64,000 nt of DNA, taken from Fusobacterium varium (GTDB lineage: Bacteria; Fusobacteriota; Fusobacteriia; Fusobacteriales; Fusobacteriaceae). The DNA lies in contig LR134390.1 of assembly GCA_900637705.1 (NCBI GenBank), positions 930,001-994,000 on the forward strand, read 5' to 3'. How positions within the stretch are numbered: the stretch's first letter is position 1; each line of letters opens with the position of its first letter. This document shows positions 11,319 to 22,223 of the stretch, in pieces. The notes beneath the pieces are model-generated. The model was not told the origin of the DNA, ran no database searches, and worked only from the letters and a program-made list of their open reading frames with translations. The position numbers were made by a program, and so were the translations under genes.

Positions 11319-11837
11319 TTATCTTTCTATTCCATCTCTAGCCATGACACCTATATTATAATAGTGCTTTATTTCTTTCATTTCAGTAACTAAATCAGCT
11401 CGGTCAATAATTGCTTGGGGAGCATATCTTCCAGTAAGGACAAGTTCAACATTTTCAGGTTTCAATTCCATAAGAGCTAATATTTCATCTTCAGTAACTA
11501 GGTCAAAAAAATGAGCTACACAGATTTCATCTAATATGACAAGTTCAAAATCTCCACAAACAAGAGCTTCTTTAGCTCTTTTTAATCCAGCTTTAGCTTT
11601 TTCTATATCTATATGTTGTACATGCTCTTTGGAGATTATACAATTTTCTGTTCCAAATCTCTCTATAATGATATTATCTAATTTGGCAAATGTTCGAAGT
11701 TCTCCATATTCCTGCCCTTTCATAAATTGTCCAATATAAACATGATATCCATTTCCAAGTGCTCTTACAGCTAGTCCTAGAGCTGCAGTAGTTTTTCCTT
11801 TTCCATTACCTGTATAAACTTGAGTGTATCTTTTCAT
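11319..11837 (-). CDS. cobO: Cob(I)yrinic acid a,c-diamide adenosyltransferase
   Basis: 172 residues (CobA/BtuR/CobO family). It transfers the adenosyl group of ATP to the cobalt of a corrinoid, forming adenosylcobalamin or a precursor. The P-loop is at about residues 9-16 (GNGKGKTT), followed by ALGLAVRALGNG; VILDEICVA and LVLTGRYAP are further family motifs. I chose the start MKRYTQVYTGNGKGKT because AAAGGAGG lies just upstream on the minus strand; a longer ORF to 11879 has no better site. The gene stands alone, with no other cobalamin gene in view, so it may serve corrinoid salvage. Confidence 0.9.
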   Translation of the reverse strand: MKRYTQVYTGNGKGKTTAALGLAVRALGNGYHVYIGQFMKGQEYGELRTFAKLDNIIIERFGTENCIISKEHVQHIDIEKAKAGLKRAKEALVCGDFELVILDEICVAHFFDLVTEDEILALMELKPENVELVLTGRYAPQAIIDRADLVTEMKEIKHYYNIGVMARDGIER

Positions 11838-11991
11838 GATAATTCCTCCTTTGGAAAAATTTATGTTAAAAGCCTGCATGCCTAAAGAATATCATAAAAA
11901 AGAAGACATAACAAGAAATTATATTACTTTGACTTTTTGGAGGATAAATTATATAATTTTTAATATAAGTCTTTAAAAAGGAGTGATAAAA

Positions 11992-12192
11992 ATGACTAGA
12001 GAAAAATATTTTAAAGATTTAAAAAAGAAAATTGATGAAATTTATTTAGACTTTAATAAATCAGGAAAAGAAAAGGCAACAGAGCTTGAAGAGATAAAAA
12101 AAATAATTTTAGAAGAAGACACAAGAGATGAATATTTTGAAGATCTGAAAAAGTATATTGAAATAAAACTTGAATCAATAGGAGTTTTATAA
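11992..12192 (+). CDS. Small charged helical protein, unknown function
   Basis: 66 residues, rich in Lys and Glu, predicted almost all helical (MTREKYFKDLKKKIDEIYLD). It starts at ATG 11992, with AAGGAG eight bases upstream; a GTG in frame at 11983 is too close to that site. A good hairpin terminator follows at once, supporting a real, separately expressed small gene. No family recognised. Confidence 0.65.
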   Translation: MTREKYFKDLKKKIDEIYLDFNKSGKEKATELEEIKKIILEEDTRDEYFEDLKKYIEIKLESIGVL

Positions 12193-12200
12193 GAAGAAGG

Positions 12201-12232
12201 AGCAGACTGAAAATCACTAGGTCTGCTTTTTA
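12201..12232 (+). terminator. Terminator of the small helical-protein gene
   Basis: AGCAGAC (12201-12207) pairs with GTCTGCT (12221-12227), followed by five T. Confidence 0.75.
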
Positions 12233-12242
12233 TTTGAAAAAT

Positions 12243-12276
12243 AAAAAAGAAAGCTCCCAGTGAGAGAGCTTTTTAT
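12243..12276. terminator. Bidirectional terminator
   Basis: AAAGCTC (12250-12256) pairs with GAGCTTT (12266-12272). T-rich tracts occur on the plus side (12271-12278) and, as an A run at 12243-12248, on the minus side. It serves the convergent genes at 11992 and 12658. Confidence 0.65.
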
Positions 12277-12277
12277 T

Positions 12278-12658
12278 TTAATATATTGCTTCTTGTTTGA
12301 TTATTTTATTATATGCAACAATAACTTTACTCCATTTTTCAAATTTATTTTTTACAACTTCCAATGTAAGTCTTTCTTCAGAGAGTGCAATCAGATGAAA
12401 AAGAACAAATCCAGCTGTGTCAGCCCAATGAATATTATAACCTTTCAAATCAAAATTAAAGAATGTTTCTGTTAATTTATCTTTTATTTTTTTTGCTGAG
12501 TAGTTAGGAGAGTGATAATCTACATCAATGAGTTCTTCTCCCCAAATATTAGAAGTTAACTGCCATTTATATATAGATTTTTGCTCTATTTTTATAGTGT
12601 AGTAATCTTTTTCCTGCCAATCAGTGAATCTAACTTCAAACTCTTTCATTACAGCCAT
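12278..12658 (-). CDS. Conserved-looking hypothetical protein, 126 residues
   Basis: A soluble protein starting MAVMKEFEVRFTDWQEKDYYTIKIEQKSIYKW, with no signal peptide or membrane segment. An AGGAGG site precedes the ATG on the minus strand. The N-terminal half looks like alternating beta strands and the C-terminal half is helical. I do not recognise the family. It has its own terminator and a long AT-rich upstream gap, so it is probably monocistronic. Confidence 0.7.
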   Translation of the reverse strand: MAVMKEFEVRFTDWQEKDYYTIKIEQKSIYKWQLTSNIWGEELIDVDYHSPNYSAKKIKDKLTETFFNFDLKGYNIHWADTAGFVLFHLIALSEERLTLEVVKNKFEKWSKVIVAYNKIIKQEAIY

Positions 12659-13014
12659 AATCCCACCTCCTGTTAATATTTATATACTTCATAAATTATG
12701 TTCTGTCAATTATAAATTTATAAATATTCAATATAGTAAAGGCATTATTTTTGCCAGAAATTTCTTAAAAATATAATAATAAAATAGTTAGGAAATCTTT
12801 TTACTGTAAAAAATATTTTTAATGGAATAAGTTTTTTTATATTCAAAAATTATTATAATAAACATTTAGATATTTTCTTTAAAAAATTTAAAAATAATTT
12901 CTTAGGGAGTGTATTATTTCAGAATGAAAAAAAAAGGTTTATATTTTTAAGAAAAGAGGTATTATATATAAGGGGAAATTGTCTATATATAGTTTAGTGA
13001 TGAAAGGAAAATTG
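12659..13014. other. AT-rich divergent intergenic region
   Basis: 356 bases between a minus-strand gene and the helicase operon. Composition is almost entirely A and T. I see no ORF, clear palindrome or convincing -35/-10 pair, although promoters for both directions must lie here. Confidence 0.5.
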
Positions 13015-15496
13015 ATGGATATAAATGAAAAAATATCTCTAAATGCAAGAGAAATAATGAAAATTGAAATAGAGGAAGCTGGAGGGAATGAGGTATTTTT
13101 TAGGGGAATTCCAGATGAAAATGGAATAGTCACAGAAGTAGAAGTACTTGCAAGAGGAAATAAGTATTCTGTACCAGCAATAATAAAAGCAATGAAAAAA
13201 GGAGAGGTCTTGATTCATAATCACCCCTCTGGTTTTTTATACCCATCTGATGCAGATGTGGAAATAGCTTCTATGTATTCTAATAGAATGGCAGGAGCTT
13301 CATATATTGTAAATAACGGTTTGACAGATATCTATGTGATTGTAGAGCTTTTTTCAGATAATAATGTTAAGATAGATATAACACCATATTTTGAAAAAAC
13401 AGGGTTATTATCTCAAACTTTCAAAGGATTTGAATATAGAGATGAGCAGTTACATATGGCAAAACATATAGAAAATGGGTTAAATGATGAAAAAAAAGTA
13501 ATAGTTGAAGCTGGAACTGGAACTGGAAAGACTTTGGCTTATCTTATTCCAAGTGTAGAATGGGCTATTAAAAATAAAAAAGAGTAGTAATTTCAACTAA
13601 TACAATAAATCTTCAAGAGCAACTTTTAAATAAAGATATTCCAATAGCTAAAAAAGTAGTACAAGGAGATTTCAGATATATTCTTGTAAAAGGAAGGGGA
13701 AATTATCTTTGCAATAGAAAATATTTTAATCTTGCTTTGGGAGAAAATGTAAACTTTGAAGAATTTTCAAACTCACAAAAAACGCAGTTTAAGGAGATAA
13801 TAATCTGGGGAAAAAAGACTGAAAAAGGAGATAAATCTGAACTTCCTTTTGAAGTAGACAACAGTGTATGGGAATTATTTCAAAGTGAAACAGATATTTG
13901 TGCAGGAGCAAAGTGTCCATATAAAGGGGAATGTTTTTTCTTAAAATCTCGTGAAGAAAAGAAAAATGCAGATATACTTATAACAAATCATCATATGTAT
14001 TTCTCTGATTTAGCTATCAGAAAGGAAATAGGATTTAATACAGAGTATTCAATACTTCCAGAATATGGATTAGTAGTATTTGATGAGGCACATAATATAG
14101 AAAAAGTTGCAAGGGATTATTTTTCTTATGAAGCTTCAAAGTATAGTTTTACAAAGATAATGAATCAAATATTTGCAACAGAAGGAAAGAAAAAAATACA
14201 GGAAGTCTGGATATATTATTGAATTATATAAAAAATACATCTTTAGACAGTAGAAATATTTTAGAAAAAGAAATCAAAGAGATAAAAATAAAACATAAAT
14301 CTTTATTTTTAGAAGGAAGAGAATATTTTAACCATATAATAGAAGTATTTTCAAAAGGGCAAATGGGAACATTTACATTTAGAGCTAAAAAAGAAGAAAT
14401 GGAACATTCTCCTTTTCTTAGCAGTCTTATTGATTTCAGAGAAAAATTTACTTCTGAGTATAATTCATATATGAGAAAAGTAAGAAGCTTAATAAAAGAA
14501 ATAAGAGATGAAGAAGATGAACAGGGAACTATAAATGATTTTATAAAGTATACAGACAGGCTGGAAAACTTTTTCAATAATTTTAGATTTATAAATGATT
14601 TTGATGATGAAGAATTTATCTATTGGATAGAAGTAAACAGCAGAAAAAGTAATTCAAAACTTGTTGCCACACCTCTTAAAATAGATAATGAACTTCAGAA
14701 AAATCTATATATTAATTTAAAGCAGATAATATTTACATCTGCAACTATTGCTATAGGGAGTGATTTTTCATATTTTAAAGAATCTATAGGACTGGAGGAA
14801 GATACACTGGATAAAGTTATACATTCTCCATTTGACTATGATAAACAGATGAAAGTATATATTCCAGATGATATTCCTAATCCTTCTGATAGAAATTTTG
14901 TAGATGAAATTTCAGAATTTCTGAAAGCTTTATTAATTAAATCAAAAGGAAAGACTTTTGTCTTGTTTACCTCATATTCAGCATTAAATTATGTTTATTA
15001 TTTGCTGAGAGATGATTTAGAAGCTAATGGAATAGAACTATATATTCATGGAATGGCACCAAGAACTCACTTGGTAAATATGTATATAAATGGTAGAAAT
15101 CCTGTTCTTTTTGGGACAGACTCTTTTTGGGAGGGTGTAGATATAAAGGGAAAACAATTAAGTTCAGTAATAATAGTAAAGCTTCCTTTTAAAGTTCCAA
15201 GCGACCCTGTAACTGAAGCTATAATAGAAAATATAACAGCTCAAGGGAAAAACTCTTTTATAGAATATCAGATACCAGAGGCTGTAATAAAATTCAAGCA
15301 GGGAATAGGACGTTTGATAAGAAGTAAAACCGATCATGGAACTGTTACTATATTGGATAATAGAGTTATTAATAAGAGGTATGGAAAATATTTTATGGAA
15401 TCTATTCCAACTAGAAATATTAGAATTGTGGGAAAATCGGCTGTCTTAAAAGATATAGAAGCTGACATCAAAGGTGGTTACAATGAAGAAATTTAA
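13015..15496 (+). CDS. dinG: DinG-type DNA helicase with N-terminal JAMM domain, frameshifted twice
   Basis: Reconstructed length 827 residues. Residues 1-105 contain the JAMM metal motif H68-N-H70-P-S-G with S78 and D81 (H-x-H-x7-S-x2-D) and upstream Glu26, as in RadC/MPN proteins. The rest is an XPD/DinG superfamily 2 helicase: Walker A AGTGTGKT (about 166), four Cys for an iron-sulfur cluster (LCNRKYF, then DICAGAKCPYKGEC), VFDEAHN (about 352) and the QGIGRLIR motif near 765. Breaks: one base lost in the A run 13576-13581 and one at 14202-14205. The start is ATG 13015 behind AAAGGA. The usual Firmicute DinG has an exonuclease domain here instead. It overlaps the next gene by 14 bases. Confidence 0.85.
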
Positions 15497-17554
15497 TTTA
15501 TTTGGCTTGAAATTTATGTTTGAAATAAAAAAAAGTGATAGAAATGATGCAGAGATATATTCGAGCTCATACAGTTTAAGAGAAAAGGTTTTATATCTTG
15601 TTCTTGTAATGTTTGTTATTGCTTTTAGTTCAAAGATATCACTACTGTCACGTAATAATAATTACAAAGTAGGAGATGTGGTAATTTCAGATATATATGC
15701 TCCTAAAACTATAGTTTTTAGAGATCAAAGTGCCAAAGAAAAAATAATAGAGGAAATGATATTAAAATCAGGAAAAGAATATATTTATTCTGCTGATGCA
15801 GGAAGAATATACCTTGAAACTTTTGATGATTTTTTTAATGACATTTATTCTATGAAAGAAAAAGATCATAATGAAATAGACTTTAAAAGTTTAGAGAAAA
15901 ATACTGGTAGAAAAATATCTGAAAATATGATACAAGAAATACTTCGTTTAGATGTAAAAGAGATAAAAAAATTACAAAAGGAAACAAGAAGTTTTCTGGA
16001 AGCTCTTTATGAGAACGGAATTGTACAGGAAAAATCAATTATTAAGTATAATTCTCCATATGATGAGAAAATAAAAAAACTTCCAGAGTTGAGAAAGCAA
16101 GTAGTTGAAACATTTGTAACTCCAAATTACATCTATGATGAAGAGAAAACTAAAAGATCTCTACAAGAAAAAGTTTCTCAAATAAATGATCAATATATAG
16201 AAATCAAAGCAGGAACATTAGTAGGAAAAAAGGTGAAATTCTTAATGAAAGAAGAATAAAAATTTTAGAGGCTTGTGGGGTGTACTCTTATAAAAGGAGT
16301 ACAGCTATAATACTGGCTAATCTTACATATCTTTTTATAATAGCCACATTATTTTATACAGTGATATTTAATAAATGTAAAAAGGAAATATTAAATAAAA
16401 GTTATTACAGAAGTGTTTTTTTAATAATAACAGCATTTTTCTTAATATTTAGATTTATAAATAATGATTTGATTTATCTGGTACCTATTGATACAGCATT
16501 ATTTCTATTGATATTATTGACAAATACAAGGTATGCAACTCTCATGTTTTCATTTATGATGATGTTTTTGCTGCCTATTATTGACTATGACCTTATGTTC
16601 CTTGTGGTATATGTAGCTTCTTTGTCATTTGGAGCATACTTGGTAAAAAAAGTAAATACAAGGGCAGGATTAATAGCTGTAGGAATTCAGCTTTCTATTT
16701 TGAAAATAGCATTGTTCCTTTTATTAAGTGCATTTTCTCAGGTGGAAACATTTGGAGCAGCTTTAAAATCAGGTGAAATGGTATTAGCTGGATTGATTTC
16801 AGGAATGATAACAATAGCTCTTTTACCTTATTTTGAAAAGACATTTAATATACTAACTCTTTTCAAATTATTGGAGTTAGGAGATCTTTCTCACCCATTA
16901 TTGAAAAAATTATCTATGGAAGCACCAGGGACATTTCATCATTCTATGATGGTTGCAACTTTATCTGAAAATGCAGCAACAGCAATAGGAGCAAATGCAA
17001 TTTTTACAAGAGTAGCTTCCTATTATCACGATATAGGTAAATGTAAAAGACCAAAATTTTATGTAGAAAATCAACAGAATGGAGAAAATCCACATAATAA
17101 AGTTTCGCCATTTATGAGTAATTTAATAATAACATCTCATACAAAAGATGGAGCAGAAATGGCAAAACAATATCAAATTCCTAAGGAAATAAGAGATATA
17201 ATGTATGAACATCAAGGAACTACATTCTTGGCATATTTTTATAATAAAGCTAAAAGTCTTGATCCAAGTGTAACCAAGGAAGAATTCAGATATAGTGGAC
17301 CTAAGCCAAGAACAAAAGAATCTGCAATTATTATGCTGGCTGATTCTATAGAGGCAGCTATTAGATCAATAGATGATAAAACACCAAGAGCTATGGAAGA
17401 AATGATTAGAAAGATAATAAGTAGTAAAATAGAAGATAATCAACTTTCAGAAGCAGACTTAACATTTAAAGAGATAGAAATAATTATTCAGACATTTATA
17501 AAATCACTTATAAGTATACACCATGTAAGAATAAAATATCCAGGTCAAAAATAA
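15483..17554 (+). CDS. pgpH: PgpH-type 7TM-HD phosphodiesterase (c-di-AMP), frameshifted once
   Basis: Reconstructed length 690 residues. A first membrane segment (about 27-45) leads to an extracytoplasmic 7TMR-HDED domain (about 55-255), then seven membrane segments (about 265-455) and a cytoplasmic HD domain (about 475-640) with FHHSMM, SYYHDIGK and later His/Asp residues. In Listeria PgpH and Bacillus relatives this domain hydrolyses cyclic di-AMP; the substrate here is inferred. One base is lost in the A run 16226-16231. The start is ATG 15483 inside the end of dinG; ybeY and dgkA follow, a gene order common to Firmicutes and Fusobacteria. Confidence 0.88.
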
Positions 17555-17578
17555 TTAAAGATATAAGGAGAAAAGAAT

Positions 17579-18046
17579 ATGGATTTAGTTGTAGATATAT
17601 CTCTAGAAATAGAAGGATATAGTAGCCTTATTAATGAAGAGGAAATGAAAAAATATATAAAAGAAGCCCTTGAAAGTGAATTTGAAAGTGACAGACCAGT
17701 ATATCTTTCACTACTTTTTACAGGAAATGAAGAGATACAAGTAATAAATAAGCAGTATAGAGGAAAAGATCAGCCAACAGATGTTATATCTTTTGCATAT
17801 CATGAAACAGAAGATTTTGATATTGGTCCATATGATACTCTTGGAGATATAGTTATTTCTATGGAGAGAGTAGAGGAACAGGCTGCTGAATACAATCATT
17901 CTCCTAAAAGAGAATTGTATTATGTACTGACTCATGGATTACTTCATTTACTGGGATATGATCATATAGAGGAAGATGATAAAAAAGAGATGCGTGCAAG
18001 AGAAGAAGAAATACTTGGACAATTTGGCTATACAAGAGAGATGTGA
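17579..18046 (+). CDS. ybeY: Endoribonuclease YbeY, rRNA maturation factor
   Basis: 155 residues, typical size. It takes part in 16S rRNA 3'-end maturation and ribosome quality control in the cytoplasm. The metal site HGLLHLLGYDH is complete near residue 122, and the TDVISFAY segment (about 63-70) is the second family signature. AAGGAG lies just before the ATG. It sits 24 bases after pgpH and 4 bases before dgkA, so it is translated in one operon with both. Confidence 0.95.
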   Translation: MDLVVDISLEIEGYSSLINEEEMKKYIKEALESEFESDRPVYLSLLFTGNEEIQVINKQYRGKDQPTDVISFAYHETEDFDIGPYDTLGDIVISMERVEEQAAEYNHSPKRELYYVLTHGLLHLLGYDHIEEDDKKEMRAREEEILGQFGYTREM

Positions 18047-18050
18047 TATT

Positions 18051-18763
18051 ATGGAAAAAAATTGGAAGAAACAAGGAATTACAGAAAGTTTTAACGCAGC
18101 TTTTGAAGGCTTATTTGAAGCTATAAGAAGTGAAAGACATATGAAGTTTCACTGTTTCTGTACAATAATAGTTCTTATATTGTCATTGTTTTTGGAACTT
18201 GGAAAATATGAAACTCTTTCTTTGATAATAAGTATAACTTTAATGTGGATAGCAGAACTTTTTAATACAGCAATAGAAAGCTGTGTAGATATGGTAACTG
18301 AAGAATACCACCCTTTGGCAAAACGTGCAAAAGATATAGCAGCAAGTGCTGTATTGGTTACAGCTCTTAATGCACTTCTTGTAGGGTATATAATCTTTGA
18401 AAAAAAGATAACCTTTCAATTGAGAAGCGCCTTTTATATATTTAAAAGCTCATATCAGCATACGGCATTATCTATTTTTGTCATTATAATAATAATTGTA
18501 ATTTGTTTAAAACTTTTATTTAAAAAAGGAACTCCTTTAAGAGGTGGAATACCAAGTGGGCATAGTGCTCTTGCAAGTTCCATATTCACAATAATTACAT
18601 TTTAACAAATAATCCTAAAATATTTTTTCTTTCTTTAATACTAGTAGTACTTGTAATGCATTCAAGAATAGAAGGGAAAATACATACTCTTTTTGAAACT
18701 GTTATAGGAGCTTTTTTAGGTTGGGGAGTTACTTATCTGATATTGTTACTTTTAAAAATGTAG
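18051..18763 (+). CDS. Diacylglycerol/undecaprenol kinase fused to PAP2 phosphatase, frameshifted once
   Basis: Reconstructed length 237 residues. Residues 1-125 are a DgkA-type kinase with three membrane helices and the motif AELFNTAIESCVDMVTEEYH; Gram-positive members phosphorylate undecaprenol. The C-terminal part is PAP2: K...R then GGIPSGHSALASS and, after the break, HSRIEGKIHTLFETVIGAFLG. The two activities add and remove a phosphate on a lipid, suggesting undecaprenyl phosphate recycling. One base is lost in the T run 18600-18603; without it the kinase would end at 18605. It starts 4 bases after ybeY. Confidence 0.85.
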
Positions 18764-18772
18764 GTGATAAAT

Positions 18773-20297
18773 ATGCATACAGCAAAAGAATATATCATGC
18801 TTAGTATTCTATCCTACTGTAATTTTAATGAATCTGAATGTGGGAAAACTATTCTTGAAATTTTTCAGCAGGATACAACAAAAAGCATTTTTAATGGAAC
18901 TTTTATTATAATTGAACCTAAATATGATAAATTCTTTTTGGATTACTTTAAAGATATTTTGAATGAATGGAAAGTTTATTATGTAGACAATAGAACTGCT
19001 CAAAATCCTTTTCTACAAATACAGGATTTTACTCTGTTGTATTCAAAAAGAAAGATAGTTATGTAGTAGCTTTTAGAGGAAGCGAAAAATATCCTCTTGA
19101 AGATGCTTATAAAGATTTTATAGAAACAGATCTTGCATTAGGGTTAGGGAAAATACCTCAGCAATTCTATGAGGGGGTAGAAGTCTATTATAAGCTTATT
19201 AAAGACTTTAAGATTCCACATGATAAAATTTCTTTGACTGGGCATTCTTTAGGTGGAGGAATAGCTCAGTATACAGTACTTATGGTGGATAAATATTCTA
19301 AATATATTCCAAGAACATACATATGGAATGGAGTAGGAATCAATAGAGATGGGATTGTGTCTGTATTAGATTTTATAGATTTAGATAAAATATTGTCAGA
19401 AAATACGGATTTGACTCCTGAAGAAAGAGAGAAATTCAAAGAGTTTGCTCCATCATATTTAGAGTTTTTATCAAAAGAATTAAAAAAATAGGAGCAATAA
19501 AAGATGATAAAACAAGTTTAGTCAATAGGTATGATGATGTTTATTTTAATATAGATGAAAATTTTGTAAGAAATTTACTTAAGACAACAAATCTGGAAAA
19601 ATGTTTTATGAAACTGCCTCTTCCAAGGAGAAGAGAACTTCTACTTAAAAAAAACTTTTTTGATGCTGTGTTTCAGCTTGATAATATGGGAGAACTTTTA
19701 GAAAAAGCTGAAAAATTTATAAAAAGAGTAAAAGATAATACTGTTTATGAAAGTAGGGTATTTAATTTTGGGCACTCCAAAGATTTAACTAATTCGCTAT
19801 TTAAGCATGTAGGTTCTTCATATCTTGTAGATAATAATTTTCGTAAAAGGACATTCAGAAGGTATAATTTTTTAAATAATTTATTATTATTAACAAAATC
19901 TATACAAGAACATCATTTTGAAGATGTATTCCTTCCTTTTATAGAAGATGAAGGAGAAAGAAGTGGTAGTTTTTCAAATAGATTAAGTTTAAATTTTATA
20001 GCCAGTGCAATAAGAAAACTTATTACAATGGAGTATTGTTTAGCTAAAGAATTTTTGGCTGATTATTACAGTATGGTTAAAATAAATGAACAAAATTTTA
20101 GCAGGATAAAAAGTCAAATGATACGTGGATTAGAAAATACGGGAGCAGAACTTCCATATAAAAAACATATTATCCATCAATTAAATGAAATGGATATAGA
20201 GATTTTTTCTAAAATCTGGGAAAAAACAAAGGCAAAACTTCCAAGCCCCTACAAACTTCAAGATATTTTTGATGTCTTTGTATTTGAACCATATTAA
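18773..20297 (+). CDS. Lipase-fold alpha/beta hydrolase (DUF2974-like), frameshifted twice
   Basis: Reconstructed length 508 residues, cytoplasmic by sequence (no signal peptide). The nucleophile elbow LTGHSLGGGIAQY lies near residue 155-167, with YVVAFRGSEKYPL upstream forming the usual oxyanion strand; this is the lipase class 3 / DUF2974 layout. The C-terminal 300 residues are helical and charged, with no family I recognise. Breaks: one G lost near 19024 and one A in the run 19482-19488. It follows the dgkA-PAP2 gene by 9 bases, which hints at a lipid-related role. The natural substrate is unknown. Confidence 0.7.
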
Positions 20298-20336
20298 TTA
20301 ATAAAAATATTTTGTAATTTTTAGGAGGATTTTTTT

Positions 20337-21856
20337 ATGAAGTTTATTATTATCTTATTATTTTCTTTATTATTTCCAGCATGTAATGGGACTAAAACAG
20401 AACTTAATGAGAACAAAAAAGAAGCAGCAAAAGTTGAGAAAACATTAAAAGTGGCTTTTGGGTATAAACCCAGATCTTTTGATCCACATAGACATACAGA
20501 TAGTTCTACTCTGGCTGTTACAAAACAGATATACAACAATCTTTTTTCACTTAATGATAAAGGAGAGTTGATACCTGAACTTGTGGAAAAATATGAAACC
20601 TTACCAGATAATTCTATTATCCTTACTTTAAAAAAAGGTATATTTTTTCAAGATGGAAATGAGATGAAAGCAGAAGATGTGGCAGCAAGTTTAAAGAGAA
20701 ATCTAAATATTCCTATATCCAAGGTATTAGTAGAGTCTATTAAAGGCTTAGAAGTATTAGATGATTATAGACTTAAGATAATCCAAAATAATGCTCCTAC
20801 AATACTTCTTCATAACTTTGCACATTCATCAATAGCCATAGTGAAAGAAGTTCCAGCTAATGAAGAGGGAATAAATATAGTAGGAACTGGAGCATATAAA
20901 ATAAAGAAATGGGGAATTGGAGAAAAGGTAGAATTAGAATCTTTTGATAAATTTTTTCAAGGTGAACCTAAAATAAAAAATCTAGTATTTATGACTATTC
21001 CAGAAAATTCAAATAGACTGATAGCTCTTGAAACAGGAGAAATAGATATAGCATATGATATATCTTCAACTGATGTTAAAGGACTTTTAAAAGATGATAA
21101 TCTTAAACTTGTAAGTAAATCTTCTTTAGGGACAGATTTTGTATCTATAAATACAAAAAGATAACAGATAAAAGAGTCAGACAGGCAATAGAGTTGGGAG
21201 TAAATAAAGAAGATATATCTACAGCTGTTTTTGAAGGTATGACAGAGTTAGCTCCATCTCTTTTAGCACCAAGTGTATTTGGTTATGATAAAAATGTAAA
21301 GTTAAAACCATATAATCCAGAAAAAGCTAAAGAACTTTTAAAAGAAGCAGGGTATGAAAATGGGCTTAAATTAGAACTATGGATATATGAAGAACCAACA
21401 AGAATGCAGATGGCACAAGTTATTCAATCAAATCTGAAAGAGATAGGGATAGATGTTTCAATACAGGTACTGGAACTTTCTTCATTTCTCCAGTTTACTG
21501 CAAATGGACAACATGATATGCTTATAGGATTGTGGTATGTAAGTACAGGAGATGCTGATTATGGATATTATCCTCTTCTTCATTCAAGTTCAGCTGGAGC
21601 TGTTGGAAATAGAAGCTTTTTTTCAAATAGAGAATTTGATCGTCTTTTAGATGAAGCAAGAACAACTTCATCTGTAGAAAAGAGAGAAGAGAATTATGCA
21701 GTAGCACAGAATATTTTATCAGAAGAAGTACCACTTTTCCCATTGGATTATAAAGTATATATAATAGGAATGAATAAAAATGTAGATGGTTTCATATTCA
21801 ACGCTAATGGGAATCATATTCTCTATAAAACAGATATCATAGAAGATGCAGAATAA
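20337..21856 (+). CDS. Peptide ABC transporter substrate-binding lipoprotein, frameshifted once
   Basis: Reconstructed length 506 residues, SBP_bac_5 family (OppA/DppA/NikA). The signal ends in a lipobox FPAC with Cys at about 17. FDPHRHTDSSTLAVTKQIYNNLF near residue 45 and the later IPENSNRLIALETGEIDIAYD are standard for this family, which binds peptides, nickel chelates or similar ligands outside the membrane. One base is lost in the A run 21156-21160. No permease or ATPase gene is next to it, so it is an orphan binding protein or works with a transporter encoded elsewhere. AGGAGG precedes ATG 20337. Confidence 0.88.
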
Positions 21857-22223
21857 AGTAACGAAAGCTCAAAAATTACTCAAAAAAATTTTATTTGAAC
21901 TTTGTAATTATACAATTTATAGATATAAATTGAGAGCAAAAAAATGAAATTGATTTTTTAAATCAACTGGTTGATTTTAGATAGAAAAACTTTAAAATTT
22001 CAATAGAAAAATAATTTATAGGGAAAAGAAACAGTTCTTTTCCCAGAAAAAATGTTAAAAAATTGGTCATTATACATTAAAAATAATCCAGAACATAAAT
22101 TTTATATATCTTCTTATTGCAAATAAAAAAACATTATGTTACTATTAAATTAAAGCTACAATAAAACTCACTTTATCAGAATCTGAGTTTTTACACTTGA
22201 TGAATGAATGGAGGAATAAGATT
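21857..22223. other. Intergenic region before thiolase with three inverted repeats
   Basis: 367 bases, no gene. AAATCAAC-TG-GTTGATTT (21960-21977) and a 10-base-arm palindrome GGGAAAAGAA/TTCTTTTCCC with a four-base loop (22021-22044) lack T tracts. AAAACTCA (22163-22170) pairs with TGAGTTTT (22184-22191) followed by T, which is terminator-like and lies only 33 bases before the thiolase start. Confidence 0.5.
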
